6,356 nucleotides of DNA, from assembly GCA_025997875.1 (NCBI GenBank), contig BNVE01000176.1, positions 1 to 6,356 of the forward strand, read 5' to 3'. The notes below the pieces were generated by a model. That model made no database searches. It saw only the letters and a program-made list of their open reading frames with translations, and was not told the DNA's origin. A program made the position numbers and the translations under genes. Source of the stretch: Spirochaetia bacterium. Lineage in GTDB: Bacteria; Spirochaetota; Spirochaetia; Treponematales; Breznakiellaceae. This document shows positions 5,124-6,356 of this stretch, in pieces; positions within the stretch are counted from its first letter, which is position 1, and each line of letters begins with the position of its first letter.

Positions 5124-5326
5124 AGAAGTACAAAAGCCCGATATTCAAACACATCCACCAAGAAGCAACGGATAGATTTGAGGTAGGGGCTATCACCGCC
5201 GAGGAAATGCGCCGGTATGATGCCTCCTGCCTTGTCTCCGAGGCAACATTTCCCAAGGATGTGCCTTATACTCCTCCCGCCATGACCGCCGCAAGCCCCG
5301 GACCCCACGGGCGTAGCGTCAAATAA
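5120..5326 (+). CDS. Short HigA-like antitoxin protein without helix-turn-helix
   Basis: The 68-residue product starts with a segment typical of antitoxins that pair with PF06296 toxins: KYKSPIFKHIHQEA at 3-16, then VGAITAEEMRRYDASCLV (about 22-39). In full-length members this is followed by an XRE-type DNA-binding domain, but here the remaining residues are a Pro/Ala-rich tail (YTPPAMTAASPGPHGRSVK) with no helix-turn-helix. So it is either truncated or one of the short forms that only cap the toxin. AAGGAG lies eight bases before the ATG, and the start overlaps the toxin remnant's stop (ATGA), so the operon structure is preserved. I see no remnant of the missing domain downstream in another frame. 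Confidence 0.62.
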   Translation: MKKYKSPIFKHIHQEATDRFEVGAITAEEMRRYDASCLVSEATFPKDVPYTPPAMTAASPGPHGRSVK

Positions 5327-5704
5327 ATAGCCGGGAAAATAGTATATGCCCCAGGAGCGCAATAGCGGCCCGTGGTTGCGTCCGTTTTGCTTTAGGGTAT
5401 TTTTTCCCCTCATGTCCGGGGCGGTTCAGGCCCGTCTTGTTTTTCTTTATGGGTTGTCTTATGCTCTTACTGTCTGATGTGCCAGAATTAACGCTACGGG
5501 ACGTTGCAAGACGTTGGTTGGTCGGTGCCCTTCCCTCATCAGATTTTGTATGTTTATATATGGCGATACCTCGCTGCGGGCGAGCCGTTAAATCGGTGCC
5601 GGGCGTCTGGAAGGGTATCGCTTTTTTTACCTTGCCAGAAATGCAACAACAGACTATATTCAAGTATCTGACCGGCCCGAGAATCAGCGCCAGGGGACGC
5701 AGAA
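5327..5704. other. 378-bp stretch without a firm gene, rich in RNA-like structure
   Basis: No ORF here has both a ribosome site and a recognisable product. A plus-strand frame (from 5449, TGA at 5716) is open, and its second half (from the ATG at 5560) reads plausibly. However, it crosses a strong hairpin plus T-tract at 5563-5628, which argues for RNA rather than protein. A 43-codon ORF at 5346-5477 has hydrophobic content but no ribosome site. Other inverted repeats include CGCAA with TTGCG (5359-5380) and CCCC with GGGG near 5406-5421. The stretch could be an untranslated RNA, an origin-like region or decayed coding DNA. Confidence 0.45.
5563..5628 (+). ncRNA. Branched hairpin with T-tract: candidate RNA end or terminator
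   Basis: An eight-pair outer stem (GCGATACC 5563-5570 with GGTATCGC 5614-5621) is followed immediately by seven T residues. Inside it a perfect five-pair hairpin (CTCGC-TGCGG-GCGAG, 5570-5584, sharing the C at 5570) and a smaller CCG/CGG hairpin (5585-5596) suggest a three-way junction. The T-tract marks a rho-independent end on the plus strand. The 5' end is unknown: the RNA could start in the TATATA-containing stretch just upstream, or be the 3' end of a longer transcript from the toxin-antitoxin operon. I cannot match it to a known RNA family. It could simply be an unusually large terminator. Confidence 0.45.
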
Positions 5705-5710
5705 ATGCGT
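5697..5710 (+). promoter_or_regulatory. GNRA-capped hairpin over the start of the Cys-containing ORF
   Basis: ACGCA-GAAA-TGCGT is a perfect five-pair stem with a GAAA tetraloop. The ATG of the 28-codon ORF (5705-5707) overlaps loop and stem, while the AGGGGA ribosome site lies immediately upstream and shares its last A with the stem. Such a hairpin could reduce start-codon access. Confidence 0.4.
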
Positions 5711-5791
5711 TGTATTGACTGCGCCGTTACCAAGTCAGATAAGGGATGTGTCGAGGGGTTTTTTGGCAGGCTTAGGCTTGCTGGAGGCTAA
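5705..5791 (+). CDS. 28-residue peptide with a Cys-x2-Cys motif
   Basis: This short ORF begins MRCIDCAVTKSDKGC: CxxC at residues 3-6 and a third Cys at 15, then a hydrophobic and basic end (EGFFGRLRLAGG). AGGGGA lies seven bases before the ATG and a terminator-like hairpin follows within ten bases of the stop, so the signals of a complete tiny gene are present. Three Cys could help bind zinc or a disulfide partner, but no family is recognised. The ATG lies inside a GNRA-capped hairpin. Because a longer frame (5437-5718) overlaps its start, the choice between them needs expression data. Real expression is plausible, not shown. Confidence 0.4.
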   Translation: MRCIDCAVTKSDKGCVEGFFGRLRLAGG

Positions 5792-5811
5792 CATACCAGC
5801 ATCCCTTTTTT
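5779..5811 (+). terminator. Terminator after the Cys-containing ORF
   Basis: TGCTGG (5779-5784) pairs with CCAGCA (5796-5801), followed after TCCC by six T residues (5806-5811). A competing longer stem pairs AAGGGATG (5741-5748) with CATCCCTT (5800-5807), so two mutually exclusive folds share the CCAGCATCCC side. That could be an attenuator, or simply redundant pairing. Confidence 0.5.
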
Positions 5812-6044
5812 ATTGATCTTGGGGGAAAGTGGGGGGCCGCTTAGGGCATAAGGCAGCAACGGGGCATCCCCCGCCTCTTTTTGTGCTGGTTTTTTCCCCG
5901 GCTGCGGGGTGGATGTGTGAAAATGTGGGTACAATGGTAAGGCTAAAGGGTGATACAGCGTCCAGGGCTTTGATTTTCTCCTTGTCCTTTCTCATTGTTG
6001 GCATGTCAATCATATAATTCTTTATGGTATAAGGATTTACGCTA
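5812..6044. other. Right non-coding arm of the element
   Basis: These 233 bases lie between the last terminator and the tRNA-side repeat, where elements of this type usually carry their integrase gene. Open frames exist on both strands (plus 5829-6017; minus from an ATG at 6014, inside the longer frame 5810-6130), but neither has a good ribosome site or coding look. The minus frame turns into low-complexity Pro/Cys text. GGGG/CCCC hairpins occur near 5850-5865 and 5897-5910. I see no recombinase motif, so the integrase appears absent, not just truncated here. Confidence 0.5.
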
Positions 6045-6086
6045 TCATCTCCTGGGGGAATTGAACCCCCGTTGTCGGGATGAAAA
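6045..6086 (-). repeat. Right attachment repeat within tRNA-Glu
   Basis: This is the partner of the left repeat at 1826-1867, identical at 41 of 42 positions. It starts one base beyond the discriminator base and ends in the anticodon loop, the usual crossover region for tyrosine recombinases at tRNA genes. Confidence 0.88.
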
Positions 6087-6117
6087 CCCGATGTCCTAAC
6101 CACTAGACGAAGGAGAC
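6046..6117 (-). tRNA. tRNA-Glu (anticodon UUC)
   Basis: This is a complete 72-base cloverleaf on the minus strand. The acceptor arm is GTCTCCT with AGGAGAT (first pair G-T), the D arm begins GTCTAGTGGTTAGGAC, the anticodon stem TCGGG/CCCGA encloses TTTTCAT with anticodon TTC, and the T arm is GGGGG-TTCAATT-CCCCC. The discriminator is G and CCA is not encoded. It closely follows the E. coli tRNA-Glu pattern. Its 3' half was supplied by the inserted element, so the functional gene is a hybrid of host 5' half and element 3' half. Confidence 0.96.
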
Positions 6118-6141
6118 ATTTTTTAGGCAAGGGTTAATAGA

Positions 6142-6171
6142 GTTGTTCAATAACTTCAGTTGCTGAACAAC
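6142..6171 (-). promoter_or_regulatory. 30-nt hairpin in the tRNA-Glu leader
   Basis: GTTGTTCA and TGAACAAC (8 pairs) enclose a 2x2 internal loop and a 4-pair AACT/AGTT helix with a two-base tip. It lies between the promoter and the 5' end of the tRNA, so it is in the precursor that processing must remove. It could be an RNase landmark or an operator; there is no T-tract. Confidence 0.5.
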
Positions 6172-6182
6172 AACCGCTTAAA

Positions 6183-6211
6183 AATATATCCTATCAGACT
6201 TTTCCTGTCAA
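6183..6211 (-). promoter_or_regulatory. tRNA-Glu promoter TTGACA-17-TATATT
   Basis: On the minus strand, a perfect -35 (6206-6211) and a -10 with five of six consensus bases (6183-6188) are separated by the ideal 17 bases. Transcription would start about 60 bases upstream of the tRNA 5' end, as expected for a strong stable-RNA promoter. Confidence 0.85.
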
Positions 6212-6313
6212 TACGACAAGCAGCCTTAATCAGGGCAAAAGCATTTACTATGAGAAACAAAAAAATCATATATAGCGAGTTGATTAGGAAAGAATAGTGT
6301 AAAAATATACCAA

Positions 6314-6356
6314 TTATGGTTTAATTATACGGCGCATTTCGTGAATGATGCCAGCA
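6314..6356 (-). CDS. Possible C-terminal end of a gene cut by the window edge
   Basis: Reading leftward from the window edge, 13 codons (AGIIHEMRRIIKP) end in TAA at 6314-6316. The composition is protein-like and the DNA downstream turns AT-rich, as after a gene end. It is far too short to identify, and no terminator is seen between it and the tRNA promoter about 100 bases on. Confidence 0.3.
   Translation of the reverse strand, partial: AGIIHEMRRIIKP

Larger units (their letters stand above)
1826..6086. mobile_element. tRNA-Glu-inserted integrative element, about 4.2 kb, no integrase seen
   Basis: The boundaries are set by 42-bp direct repeats of the tRNA-Glu 3' half. The right copy is part of the intact tRNA gene, so the element rebuilt the tRNA on insertion. 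The repeat offset is 4219 bp, which is the expected excised circle length. Contents are six small leftward genes including an excisionase-type helix-turn-helix protein, brnT/brnA, a RelE toxin remnant with a short antitoxin-like gene, and a right-hand segment with few or no protein genes. No integrase, relaxase, replication initiator, or phage structural gene is visible in any frame. I infer a satellite that uses an integrase in trans, or a larger element that lost its integrase. The boundaries are well supported; the way it moves is not. Confidence 0.8.

Noticed and set aside
5341..5420. Resemblance of GGTTGCGTCCG to a short motif I recall from IscB-associated (HEARO) RNA
   Set aside because: The match is a few bases only, the following conserved part is absent, and there is no IscB-like ORF in the window.
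5515..5545. CTGATGAG on the minus strand, as in hammerhead ribozymes
   Set aside because: No stem II closing into GAAA follows, so the catalytic core is not present.
1868..6044. CRISPR array or insertion sequence inside the element
   Set aside because: No regularly spaced repeats, transposase motifs or terminal inverted repeats with target duplications were seen.

Overview
The window looks like bacterial chromosome with a small integrative element inserted at a tRNA-Glu gene. Coding GC is intermediate, gene packing is bacterial and the tRNA gene does not encode CCA. A spirochaete of the Treponema type, for example a gut species, is my best guess. That rests on overall style and the long SLBB protein, not on a marker gene, and should be held loosely.

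Layout. (1) Positions 1-1208 hold the 3' part of a plus-strand gene for an SLBB-repeat polysaccharide export protein, closed by a clear intrinsic terminator (1243-1273). (2) Positions 1354-1652 hold a 12-base scrap identical to the 3' end of tRNA-Glu and a minus-strand pair of very small genes (59 and 26 codons) for predicted membrane peptides. (3) Positions 1826-6086 are an element of about 4.2 kb, bounded by 42-bp direct repeats (41/42 identical). The right repeat is the 3' half of an intact tRNA-Glu(UUC) gene (6046-6117, minus strand). The left repeat is the displaced original 3' half. (4) To the right lie the tRNA promoter, with a 30-nt hairpin in the leader, and what may be the last codons of another minus-strand gene.

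Inside the element, a leftward run of six small genes (4043 to 2156) encodes five unrecognised proteins and one helix-turn-helix protein of the excisionase/AlpA type. A 257-bp GC-rich divergent spacer separates it from a rightward group: a complete brnT/brnA toxin-antitoxin pair, the C-terminal remnant of a second toxin (RelE-like, PF06296 type) and a short protein like the N-terminus of its HigA-type antitoxin. About 720 bp then follow with no firm protein gene. They contain a strong branched hairpin followed by a T-tract and a Cys-containing 28-codon ORF with its own Shine-Dalgarno and terminator.

The most notable point is that the element has tRNA attachment sites and an excisionase-like protein but no visible integrase, relaxase or replication gene. 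It is either a satellite mobilised in trans or a stranded remnant, perhaps held in place by its toxin-antitoxin genes. The third tRNA scrap suggests successive insertions at the same tRNA gene.
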